Origin: Flavobacteriaceae bacterium PS02338 | Lineage (GTDB): Bacteria; Bacteroidota; Bacteroidia; Sphingobacteriales; Sphingobacteriaceae | Reading direction: 5' to 3' | Length of the DNA stretch: 64,000 bases | Assembly: GCA_029959615.1 (NCBI GenBank) | Contig: JASCOD010000011.1 | Coordinates: 1-64,000 of the forward strand | In this document: positions 7,711 to 14,515 of the stretch, piece after piece | Layout: each line of letters begins with the position of its first letter | How positions within the stretch are numbered: position 1 is the stretch's first letter | The notes under the pieces: generated by a model | The model's input: the letters and a program-made list of their open reading frames with translations, nothing else | Told to the model about the DNA's origin: nothing | Database searches by the model: none | Position numbers and translations under genes: made by a program

Positions 7711-8994
7711 ATGAAGAAAATTGTTTCGAACCTTACTTTTCAAGTACTCTTTGCAATCTCCTTAGGAGTTTTAGTAGGCGTGTTTTACCCTGGATTTGCG
7801 CCCCATGCAAAGTTGATTAGTGAGAGCTTTATCAATATGATCAGCATGTTGATCGCTCCGATTATCTTTTTTACTATTGTGCTTGGGATTGCCCATATGG
7901 GTGATATGAAAAAGGTAGGGGTTGTTGGTGGTAAGGCACTGCTCTATTTTGAAGTTGTCACCACGATTGCCATTGTGATAGGTTTGGTAGTTGCTAATGT
8001 AACCAAGCCAGGTGTCGGTGTGCAAGTGCCCGCAGGTGATGTCGCCAAAATTGAGGCCTATGCACAACAAGCAGGCTCTATCAATTGGTTAGAGTTTATT
8101 GCACATGTGTTCCCGAAAAATATTTTTAAGGCATTTGCTGAGGGAGAGATCTTGCAGATTTTGGTTTTTGCTATTTTGTTTGGCTATGGCTTAAGTAAAA
8201 TGGGACAAGCTGGGCAGTCTGTTTTAGTGACTTTTGATAAATTGGCCAAAGTGTTGTTTAACATGATGAAAGTGATCATGCGTTTAGCGCCTCTAGGTGC
8301 TTTTGGCGGGATGGCTTATAGTGTTGGTAAATTTGGATTGCATACTTTGCTGCCAATGGCTAAACTGATGGGGGCCGTCTATCTAACTTGCTTTCTTTTT
8401 ATTTTTGTAGTGCTAAATGCAATCTGTCGCTATTATAAATTTAGTTTGTGGAAGTATTTAAAGTACATCCGTCAAGAAATTTTAATTGTATTGGGTACAT
8501 CGTCTTCTGAATCGGTTTTGCCAAGTATGATGAAAAAGATGGAAGATATTGGTTGCGATAAATCGGTGGTAGGTTTGGTTATCCCAACCGGATATTCTTT
8601 CAACCTCGATGGTACTTCTATTTACCTAGCTATGGCAGTAATTTTCTTAACGCAAGTATTTGGTATAGATTTAAGTATTGGCGAGCAGGTTTCTATTATG
8701 CTGGTATTGATGGTAACTAGTAAAGGCGCTGCGGGAGTAACTGGAAGTGGCTTTATAGTGCTTGCCAGTACGTTAACTGCTTTGAAAATTATGCCTGTAG
8801 AGCATATTGCCATCTTGTTGGGAGTAGATAGGTTTATGAGTGAAGCTAGAGCGATTACTAATATGATTGGAAATGGTATTGCAGCTATAGTAATTGCTAA
8901 AAGTGAAAATGAGTTTGATGAGGAGAAATACCTAAGGGCAACAAGTCCTGTGGCGATAGCACATGCAGAAGAAGAGAATATAATGAAGGAATAG
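7711..8994 (+). CDS. Dicarboxylate/amino acid:cation symporter (DAACS family)
   Basis: A 427-residue inner-membrane importer for glutamate, aspartate or C4-dicarboxylates, coupled to H+ or Na+. The family marks are all present: the serine-rich hairpin motif GTSSSESVLPSMM (about residue 268), the TM7 motif PTGYSFNLDGTS (about 292) and the second hairpin GAAGVTGSGFIVLAS (about 338). About eight helices plus the two re-entrant loops fit the length of DctA/GltP. The sequence does not decide between glutamate and dicarboxylate. It stands alone, preceded by a short AACC-rich direct repeat at 7686-7708, and is convergent with the phosphopantetheinyl transferase gene. Confidence 0.92.
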   Translation: MKKIVSNLTFQVLFAISLGVLVGVFYPGFAPHAKLISESFINMISMLIAPIIFFTIVLGIAHMGDMKKVGVVGGKALLYFEVVTTIAIVIGLVVANVTKPGVGVQVPAGDVAKIEAYAQQAGSINWLEFIAHVFPKNIFKAFAEGEILQILVFAILFGYGLSKMGQAGQSVLVTFDKLAKVLFNMMKVIMRLAPLGAFGGMAYSVGKFGLHTLLPMAKLMGAVYLTCFLFIFVVLNAICRYYKFSLWKYLKYIRQEILIVLGTSSSESVLPSMMKKMEDIGCDKSVVGLVIPTGYSFNLDGTSIYLAMAVIFLTQVFGIDLSIGEQVSIMLVLMVTSKGAAGVTGSGFIVLASTLTALKIMPVEHIAILLGVDRFMSEARAITNMIGNGIAAIVIAKSENEFDEEKYLRATSPVAIAHAEEENIMKE

Positions 8995-9055
8995 ATAATT
9001 AATTATCAATTATCAATTTTTCCAGTATTAACAATTTATCATTAATAATTAACCA

Positions 9056-9763
9056 TTATTCTCCGCTCCAATTCCAGAACAGTAATTCTCTTTGATCTAA
9101 GTTGGTTGCAATACTAGCCACGTAGTTATCTTCGATCATGAAAGTACGCATTTTAAATACTTGTTTGTTTCTCTCTAGGTATTCGCCAAGACAATCTATC
9201 AAATGAAGGTTGTCGCTTACTCCCTCGCCACTGGCCTTTAAAAGTGCTTCTTTTCTGGTCCACATCACGTAAAAGTTAGTTGGATCCACATCTTTATTGC
9301 CTATAAAATCAATTTCCATTTTAGAAAAAGTAATGTCTAAGATGGACTTGAAGTCGAATTCTTTATTTAGGTATTCAACATCGATGCCTACCGTTTTGGG
9401 ACTTATGGCAATTAAAACATAGTCTCCGGTATGGCTTATATTGAATTCGATGCCCCTTACAGTGGGTTTTTTATGCTCGTGAAAAACGAAGTCTATCGCA
9501 GAAGGTTCGGTGTTTAAACATAAACCAAGGATGGTACGGAGACAGAATTTACTTACGGCATAGCGTTCCTTATCTTTTTGGATAAACATTCTACTCGCTT
9601 TTTCCTGTTCCCGTTCGGATAGCACCTCGGCAAGTTTTCGTTTGATTTTCTGAAAGTGATTATCTACGGAAATTCTGAAAATATGAGTTTTATCTGTGGC
9701 TAATGATTGTTCAATGCTGTAAGGCTTCCACGCAAAATCGTAGCTTAACAGGGTGTCTATCAT
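9056..9763 (-). CDS. 4'-phosphopantetheinyl transferase, Sfp-like
   Basis: It transfers phosphopantetheine from CoA to a serine of an acyl or peptidyl carrier protein. Of 235 residues the core motifs are VGIDVEY (about 123-129, Mg2+ binding Asp) and WTRKEALLKASGEG (about 167-180, with Glu and Lys of the Sfp/AcpT family). The N-terminal half carries the expected FCLRTILG and FNISHTGDYVLIA blocks. No polyketide, peptide synthetase or fatty-acid gene is adjacent, so its carrier protein is elsewhere. It lies alone between the symporter and sucD, with no clear promoter motif. Confidence 0.88.
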   Translation of the reverse strand: MIDTLLSYDFAWKPYSIEQSLATDKTHIFRISVDNHFQKIKRKLAEVLSEREQEKASRMFIQKDKERYAVSKFCLRTILGLCLNTEPSAIDFVFHEHKKPTVRGIEFNISHTGDYVLIAISPKTVGIDVEYLNKEFDFKSILDITFSKMEIDFIGNKDVDPTNFYVMWTRKEALLKASGEGVSDNLHLIDCLGEYLERNKQVFKMRTFMIEDNYVASIATNLDQRELLFWNWSGE

Positions 9764-9952
9764 TTTTATGTTAGTCTAGTTAGGTTTAGTTTAAAAACTG
9801 ATGGAGTAAATATCGTTAATTTTATCATTCCCTAAAATTTATTGAACAAGTTGTTTCTGGTTAAAAGACTTTGCGTTTCTAAAGATTAATGTTAAGCTTA
9901 AACTAATGATTTGTAAAGAAATAACTAGATATGAAATAATATGCTTTTGCAG

Positions 9953-9983
9953 TTGACATTCCGTTGCAATTAGTTTAAGTTTG
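9953..9983 (+). promoter_or_regulatory. Promoter of sucD
   Basis: TTG at 9953-9955 (within TTGACA), a 20-nt spacer, and TAAGTTTG at 9976-9983 match the Bacteroidetes promoter pattern. The ATG of sucD follows at 10006, giving a leader of roughly 17-20 nt. Confidence 0.85.
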
Positions 9984-10005
9984 CACAACAAAAAAAATAG
10001 ATACA

Positions 10006-10878
10006 ATGAGTGTTTTAGTAAATAAAGATTCAAAAGTAATTGTTCAGGGTTTTACTGGTAACGAAGGTACTTACCATGCTGAGCAAATGATAGCTTACGG
10101 TACAAACGTTGTTGGTGGAGTAACTCCAGGCAAGGGCGGTCAGGAACATTTAGGCAGACCTGTGTTTAACACGGTTAAGGATGCTGTAGATAAGGCTGGT
10201 GCTGATGTATCTATTATTTTCGTACCTCCTGCATTTGCTGCTGACGCAATTATGGAAGCTGCTGAAGGTGGCATTAAAGTGATTGTTTGTATTACTGAAG
10301 GTATCCCTACTAAGGATATGATTGCAGTAAAATCTTATATTTCTGATAAAGACTGTCGTTTAATCGGTCCTAACTGTCCAGGTGTAATTACTGCTGATGA
10401 GGCTAAAATTGGTATTATGCCAGGTTTCATCTTTAAGAAAGGAACTGTTGGTGTAGTTTCTAAATCTGGTACTTTAACTTACGAAGCAGTAGACCAAGTA
10501 GTGAAAGCTGGTTTAGGTATTACTACTGCTATCGGTATCGGTGGTGACCCAATTATTGGTACTCCTACTAAAGAAGCGGTTGAGTTGTTAATGAACGATC
10601 CAGAAACTGAAGGTATTATCATGATTGGCGAAATTGGTGGTGGTATGGAAGCTGAAGCTGCTCGTTGGATTAAAGAACACGGTACTAAACCAGTTGTAGG
10701 TTTCATCGCTGGTCAAACTGCGCCTCCGGGACGTAGAATGGGTCACGCTGGTGCTATTGTTGGTGGTGCTGATGATACTGCTGCTGCAAAAATGGCAATT
10801 ATGCGTGAATGTGGTATCACAGTAGTAGAAAGCCCAGCTGAAATTGGTGCTGCTATGGCTGCTTTGTTGAAAAAATAG
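10006..10878 (+). CDS. sucD: Succinyl-CoA synthetase alpha subunit
   Basis: SucD with SucC converts succinyl-CoA to succinate with formation of ATP or GTP in the TCA cycle. The 290-residue protein has the CoA-binding Rossmann domain (VIVQGFTGNEG), GPNCPGVI (about 124), SGTLTYE and the phosphohistidine motif GHAGAIVGG (His near 246). It is full length. It has its own promoter and terminator and no sucC beside it, so the beta subunit must be encoded elsewhere. The 2-oxoglutarate dehydrogenase genes sucA-sucB, the preceding step, lie 48 kb away in the same window. Confidence 0.97.
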   Translation: MSVLVNKDSKVIVQGFTGNEGTYHAEQMIAYGTNVVGGVTPGKGGQEHLGRPVFNTVKDAVDKAGADVSIIFVPPAFAADAIMEAAEGGIKVIVCITEGIPTKDMIAVKSYISDKDCRLIGPNCPGVITADEAKIGIMPGFIFKKGTVGVVSKSGTLTYEAVDQVVKAGLGITTAIGIGGDPIIGTPTKEAVELLMNDPETEGIIMIGEIGGGMEAEAARWIKEHGTKPVVGFIAGQTAPPGRRMGHAGAIVGGADDTAAAKMAIMRECGITVVESPAEIGAAMAALLKK

Positions 10879-10900
10879 TCTCGACAAAATATATTTTAGA

Positions 10901-10931
10901 AAAGCGTCCCGACTTTATGTCGGGACGCTTT
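10901..10931 (+). terminator. Intrinsic terminator of sucD
   Basis: A perfect 13-bp stem (10901-10913 and 10919-10931) with a 5-nt loop, core GCGTCCCGAC, followed by a T run. It lies 23 nt after the sucD stop codon. Confidence 0.92.
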
Positions 10932-10983
10932 TTTTTGGAAGTAAAACTTACTTGCTGGTGAAAAATCCCAAATGTTTAATAAT

Positions 10984-10991
10984 TATATTTG
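10984..10991 (+). promoter_or_regulatory. -7 element of msrB
   Basis: TATATTTG matches the consensus exactly and lies 56 nt before the first ATG of msrB. No convincing -33 TTG is seen. Confidence 0.55.
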
Positions 10992-11047
10992 TGTAAGGTA
11001 GCTTCTAAAAAAAACTAAATCTTCTGCTAAAGCGTATATAATTAAAA

Positions 11048-11560
11048 ATGTATAGCATGAAACTGATGAGCAATAAAACATTCTTAGCTTTAACCTTGTT
11101 AGTGGCAACAAGTATATCTGCTTGTGCGCAACAGCAAAAGGAAGAGGGAAAACAAGCCACTAAAGCATCCTCAAAAACAACGAAAAAAATGGAATGGAAT
11201 AAATTAACTAAGGAAGAAGAACGCGTTATTGTTGGTAAGGGAACTGAATATCCTGGAACGGGCAAGTACGATAAGTTTTTCGAGAAAGGGACTTACATCT
11301 GTAAACGTTGTAATGCTCCTTTATATAAATCGGATACTAAATTTGATGCACACTGCGGCTGGCCAGCTTTTGATGATGAGATAAAAGGTGCTGTAAAGCG
11401 TATTCCTGATGCTGATGGGTCACGTACAGAAATTGTATGCGCTAATTGCGATGCACATTTAGGTCACGTATTTGTGGGAGAGTTTTTGACTGCAAAAAAT
11501 ACACGTCATTGTGTAAACTCTGTTTCGATGAGCTTTGTGCCTGATAAAAAGGAAGAGTAG
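11048..11560 (+). CDS. msrB: Peptide-methionine (R)-S-oxide reductase, predicted lipoprotein
   Basis: MsrB reduces methionine-R-sulfoxide in oxidised proteins. Of 170 residues about 1-26 are a lipoprotein signal ending in the lipobox SISAC, so the enzyme should be tethered in the periplasm. Zn ligands sit in CKRCNAP (about 82-85) and CANCDAH (about 131-134), and the catalytic Cys in RHCVNS (about 155). The catalytic block HCGWPAFDDE is intact. Starts at 11048, 11057 and 11069 are all possible; the choice changes only the residues before the hydrophobic core. Electron donation outside the cytoplasm would need a thioredoxin-like partner not seen here. Confidence 0.93.
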   Translation: MYSMKLMSNKTFLALTLLVATSISACAQQQKEEGKQATKASSKTTKKMEWNKLTKEEERVIVGKGTEYPGTGKYDKFFEKGTYICKRCNAPLYKSDTKFDAHCGWPAFDDEIKGAVKRIPDADGSRTEIVCANCDAHLGHVFVGEFLTAKNTRHCVNSVSMSFVPDKKEE

Positions 11561-11606
11561 TTCGAAAGAATATAGTCGGGAAGTCCGATAAGCTGAAATG
11601 AAAAGC

Positions 11607-11636
11607 GGAGTAAACTTAAAGTTTGCTCCCCTTTTT
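11607..11636 (+). terminator. Intrinsic terminator of msrB
   Basis: A 9-bp stem (11607-11615 with 11621-11629, one G-U pair) with a 5-nt loop is followed by a T run. It lies 46 nt past the msrB stop. Confidence 0.75.
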
Positions 11637-11646
11637 TATACATGGT

Positions 11647-11713
11647 CGTCATTGCGAGGTACGAAGCAATCTTAAAGCGGTAGTAGTTGGATTACTTCAT
11701 ACCTCTCAATGAC
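11647..11713. repeat. Dispersed palindromic repeat, family 1 (cgtcattgcgagg), copy A
   Basis: The element opens cgtcattgcgaggtacgaag and closes with a near inverted copy ending cctctcaatgac; the arms match at about 20 of 24 positions. A second copy lies at 62511-62590, where the first 29 nt are identical but for one base. Both are intergenic. Confidence 0.8.
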
Positions 11714-11788
11714 TTTTCTAATTCGTTTATATCTTATTTCCCATGTTTGGGTTAGTAAGAAATGTTTCATTTTACTCAAATGGCAAAA

Positions 11789-13015
11789 CTAAACTACTTC
11801 TGCCGCTACGATTTCTTGCTTTTTAACTGAAGGAGTTACAGCTTCTACATGTTCCGCGGCCTTAGTTTTGGCAAATCTCCTAATCAACCAATAGGCGAAA
11901 AAGGAACCTACGAGAGCCATTCCTGCTCCAACCAACGAAGGATAATTATAACTTAATCCATAAACCAAAGGAAAGCCTCCAAACAAAGCTCCCAATGCAT
12001 TTCCAATATTGAAGCTCGCCTGACTAGCAGATGCGGCTATCATTTCTGAATCTTTTGCAGTTCTAATCATCAACATCTGTATGGGTGCTGCTAAAGCAAA
12101 AGCGATAGCTCCAGTCAAAAATGTGGTGATTAATGCTAATGTTGGATTAGCAGACACGAAGAAAACTACAATTAAGATGACGCACATCGCAAGCAATAAA
12201 GAGATAGAGGCTTTGGCAGGTGAGAATTTATCAGCCAAATAACCACCAAAAAAATTCCCTACAAGCATTCCTAACCCTGCTAGCATTAGAATGTAGGTTA
12301 CATTTGCCTCAGAAAATCCAGCTACGTCGGTCATTAAAGGTGCGATGTAGCTAATCCAGCAGAATAAACCTCCTGTACCGATAGAAATCATTAAAATAAT
12401 AATCCAAGCTTCTCTTTTAGCGAAAAAACTCAATTCTTTTTTTACGTCTTTGTTTTTATCTGCAGGGAGTTGTGGCAACCAATATTTCAAACTTAGCAAA
12501 GTGATAATTCCTACAATCGCAACAATTCCGAAAGAGTATCTCCAAGAATAATTATGACCAATAAATGTACCTAGTGGTACACCGAATAGATTGGCAATGG
12601 TCAATCCCGCAAACATTAGCGATACCGCTTGAGCTTCTTTTCCCTTTGGTGCAATACGACTAGCGACTACTGAACCTACACCGAAAAATGCACCGTGAGG
12701 TAAACCTGAGAAAAATCTGGCAATAAATAAAGTGACATAACTGGGAGCGAAAGCAGAGATCGCATTGAATATGGTGAACAATACCATTAAGGCAATTAAA
12801 ATATGCTTAGGCGGATACTTTGCCGCAATAATTGCAAGTAAGGGTGCACCAACAACAACTCCTAAAGCGTAGGCCGAGATCAAATGTCCGGCTTCGGGAA
12901 TGGTAATAGAAAGATCTTTGGCAATATCAGGTAATAGGCCCATCATTACAAATTCTGTAATGCCTATGCCTAAACCGCCAAAGGTTAAGGGAATTAGTTT
13001 TTTATCAATTAGCAT
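11789..13015 (-). CDS. MFS transporter, DHA1/AraJ-like efflux pump
   Basis: A 408-residue major-facilitator protein with twelve predicted helices and the drug-efflux pattern of the AraJ/YdhP group: LPDIAKDLSITIPEAGHLIS after TM1, GAPLLAIIAAKYPPKHIL as loop 2-3 motif, and GLPHGAFFGVGSVVASRIAP in TM4. It should export sugars or drugs with proton antiport; the substrate is unknown. The leader holds a perfect 10-bp inverted repeat overlapping the promoter (13017-13043), which suggests repression by a dimeric regulator. It ends in a lysine- and valine-rich cytoplasmic tail of about 30 residues. Confidence 0.9.
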   Translation of the reverse strand: MLIDKKLIPLTFGGLGIGITEFVMMGLLPDIAKDLSITIPEAGHLISAYALGVVVGAPLLAIIAAKYPPKHILIALMVLFTIFNAISAFAPSYVTLFIARFFSGLPHGAFFGVGSVVASRIAPKGKEAQAVSLMFAGLTIANLFGVPLGTFIGHNYSWRYSFGIVAIVGIITLLSLKYWLPQLPADKNKDVKKELSFFAKREAWIIILMISIGTGGLFCWISYIAPLMTDVAGFSEANVTYILMLAGLGMLVGNFFGGYLADKFSPAKASISLLLAMCVILIVVFFVSANPTLALITTFLTGAIAFALAAPIQMLMIRTAKDSEMIAASASQASFNIGNALGALFGGFPLVYGLSYNYPSLVGAGMALVGSFFAYWLIRRFAKTKAAEHVEAVTPSVKKQEIVAAEVV

Positions 13016-13016
13016 T

Positions 13017-13043
13017 TGCTTAGTGTTTTGTTTACACTAAGCA
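13017..13043. promoter_or_regulatory. Operator-like perfect palindrome in the MFS gene leader
   Basis: TGCTTAGTGT (13017-13026) and ACACTAAGCA (13034-13043) form a perfect 10-bp inverted repeat with a 7-nt spacer. It covers the predicted transcription start and touches the -7 element, so a bound repressor would block initiation. It could instead be an mRNA hairpin. Confidence 0.7.
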
Positions 13044-13049
13044 AAGGTA
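13042..13049 (-). promoter_or_regulatory. -7 element of the MFS gene
   Basis: The minus strand reads TACCTTTG, an exact consensus match 26 nt upstream of the ATG at 13015. It overlaps the palindrome by two bases. Confidence 0.7.
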
Positions 13050-13104
13050 GCCGATTTTATTATAGGATATTGTCAGCTTAAGGTTATTTATGTCGGAAAA
13101 TAAT

Positions 13105-13128
13105 AAAAGCCAACATTTGTTGGCTTTT
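13105..13128 (-). terminator. Intrinsic terminator downstream of the 60-residue gene
   Basis: A 10-bp perfect stem (13105-13114 and 13119-13128) with loop attt, core AAAAGCCAAC, followed on the minus strand by a T-rich run. It lies just past the stop at 13132. Confidence 0.75.
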
Positions 13129-13131
13129 AGG

Positions 13132-13311
13132 TTAACGCTTTTTAGCGTGATTTAAGATCTTGGCTATCGTTTCGTCTGAAGGATTTCTATAAAGTTTGTT
13201 TAATTGTGGTTTAATTACTTCATAGAAGTTTTGGTCGGGCATATTGCTTTGTTCCAAAGATTCAGGTTTTGATAGATTTTTGAAGTTAGTTTGTGTAAAG
13301 GTTTTTGTCAT
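13132..13311 (-). CDS. Small hypothetical protein downstream of the ECF sigma gene
   Basis: About 59 residues starting MTKTFTQTNFKNLSKPESLE and ending HAKKR. It is polar, lysine-rich and has no membrane segment or signal peptide. An ATG two codons upstream (13317) is also possible. It lies 174-180 nt downstream of the ECF sigma-factor gene on the same strand and is closed by a good terminator, which supports it as a real gene or the end of the sigma transcript. I recognise no domain. An association with the sigma factor is inference from position. Confidence 0.55.
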   Translation of the reverse strand: MTKTFTQTNFKNLSKPESLEQSNMPDQNFYEVIKPQLNKLYRNPSDETIAKILNHAKKR

Positions 13312-13490
13312 ACGCATTTATATCTTTTTATTTAGACTTTAAACGCAAGAGAAACACCTTTATTTTATAACTATTAGGCTCTTTGTAAAATAACTTTGAA
13401 ATTTTGATTAAAAGTAGATTAAATCATTGTTAAATATACGGAGAGGCCATCTGTGGAGTAGAATTTATTTTTTGTAACATTTTTGTGGTG

Positions 13491-14102
13491 TTATCCACGA
13501 CTTACAGCGGCTTCTTTTACATTCATCATTTTGCGCAAATTACTTAATGCATAGCGCATGCGTCCTAATGCAGTATTGATACTTACGTCGGTAAGATCGG
13601 CAATTTCTTTAAAGCTCAAATCTGCGTAATGACGCATAATTAGCACTTCTTTTTGTTCGTCTGGCAAATGATGGATCATTTTACGTAAATCTACGTGTGT
13701 CTGCTCTCTTAGCATACGTTCTTCTGCACTTTCTTCATGGATCTGTATCAGATTCAACACATCGGTACCATCGGCACTGGTAATGGTAGGTGTGCGTTTT
13801 TCCTTTCTGAAATAATCGATAACTAGATTGTGTGCAATACGCATTACCCAAGGTAAAAACTTGCCTTCTTCGTTATAACGTCCAGAGCGAAGCGTATTAA
13901 TGACTTTGATAAAAGCATCCTGAAAAATATCTTCTGCCAGATATTGATCTTTAACCAATAAGTAAATTGAAGTGAAGATTTTAGACTTGTGCCTACGAAG
14001 AAGTTCTTCGATAACGTGTTCTTCGCCACCGATATATAACTTCACTAAATCTTGATCACTAACCTGTTGTAACCTCATAGGAGTGTGTTTGATTAAACCC
14101 AT
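13491..14102 (-). CDS. RNA polymerase ECF-type sigma factor
   Basis: A 203-residue sigma-70 family protein of the extracytoplasmic-function group. Region 2 spans about residues 25-95 (YLAEDIFQDAFIKVINTLR, then WVMRIAHNLVIDYFRK), and region 4 about 135-190 (LPDEQKEVLIMRHYADLSFKEIA, then SINTALGRMRYALSNLR). Starts at 14102 and 14078 (MRLQQVSDQDLVK) are both possible; the latter matches the usual beginning of this group. No membrane anti-sigma factor is adjacent; only a small soluble gene follows. Its regulon cannot be told from the sequence. Confidence 0.93.
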   Translation of the reverse strand: MGLIKHTPMRLQQVSDQDLVKLYIGGEEHVIEELLRRHKSKIFTSIYLLVKDQYLAEDIFQDAFIKVINTLRSGRYNEEGKFLPWVMRIAHNLVIDYFRKEKRTPTITSADGTDVLNLIQIHEESAEERMLREQTHVDLRKMIHHLPDEQKEVLIMRHYADLSFKEIADLTDVSINTALGRMRYALSNLRKMMNVKEAAVSRG

Positions 14103-14484
14103 CTTTATTAAATAATAAACACGTAAATTTTTAATCTATAGCTTTTCTCCTTCTGGTTTTTAGTTAATGAGTAATGAATGATTTGATGTTACAATTTCAA
14201 AAGAAACATTTTTTTGTGAGATTCAAAGAATTAAATTGTTAAAAAATCTAAAAATTCCAAATCAACCTAAAAATTTCCTGCCGTTAACGTTAATTATATA
14301 TTTCATTAGCGATTGACATGCTGTCATCAATCGTTACAACATACGGCAAATTTTGTACCAATTGAATTTTTACTGTTTTATGAGTGATTATGAATATTTG
14401 TTAGTGATTGAATAAGTGGATTTTGGATGACAGAATAAACCTCATTCATCTTTCTTCATGCTTCCGACCTCGGACTTTTATAAC
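14103..14484. other. Long divergent intergenic region, sigma factor / uvrA
   Basis: About 380 bases of very AT-rich sequence between two divergent genes hold no credible gene. The reading frame running into uvrA from 14408 lies upstream of the uvrA promoter and is not translated with it. A short imperfect palindrome (gattgaca...tgtcatcaatc) at about 14309-14331 is the only other structure I see. Confidence 0.6.
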
Positions 14485-14492
14485 TATCTTTG
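14485..14492 (+). promoter_or_regulatory. -7 element of uvrA
   Basis: TATCTTTG is an exact consensus match 23 nt upstream of the ATG at 14516. It lies inside the longer open frame and therefore rules out the upstream start. Confidence 0.65.
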
Positions 14493-14515
14493 TGAATTAT
14501 ATCGAGAGGTTATCA

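Noticed and set aside
7635..7820. 61-codon frame overlapping the start of the symporter gene
   Set aside because: It is out of frame with the symporter and ends within its coding sequence; no independent support.
9839..10033. 64-codon minus-strand frame
   Set aside because: It runs antisense through the sucD promoter and start; AT-rich DNA explains the Leu/Phe-rich translation.
14309..14331. Imperfect palindrome gattgaca...tgtcatcaatc upstream of uvrA, considered as an SOS operator
   Set aside because: It is about 155 bp before the uvrA promoter, has mismatches, and does not resemble any LexA site I can support.
14408..14515. 36-codon N-terminal extension of UvrA
   Set aside because: A consensus -7 element at 14485-14492 lies inside it, and UvrA orthologues begin close to the ATG at 14516.
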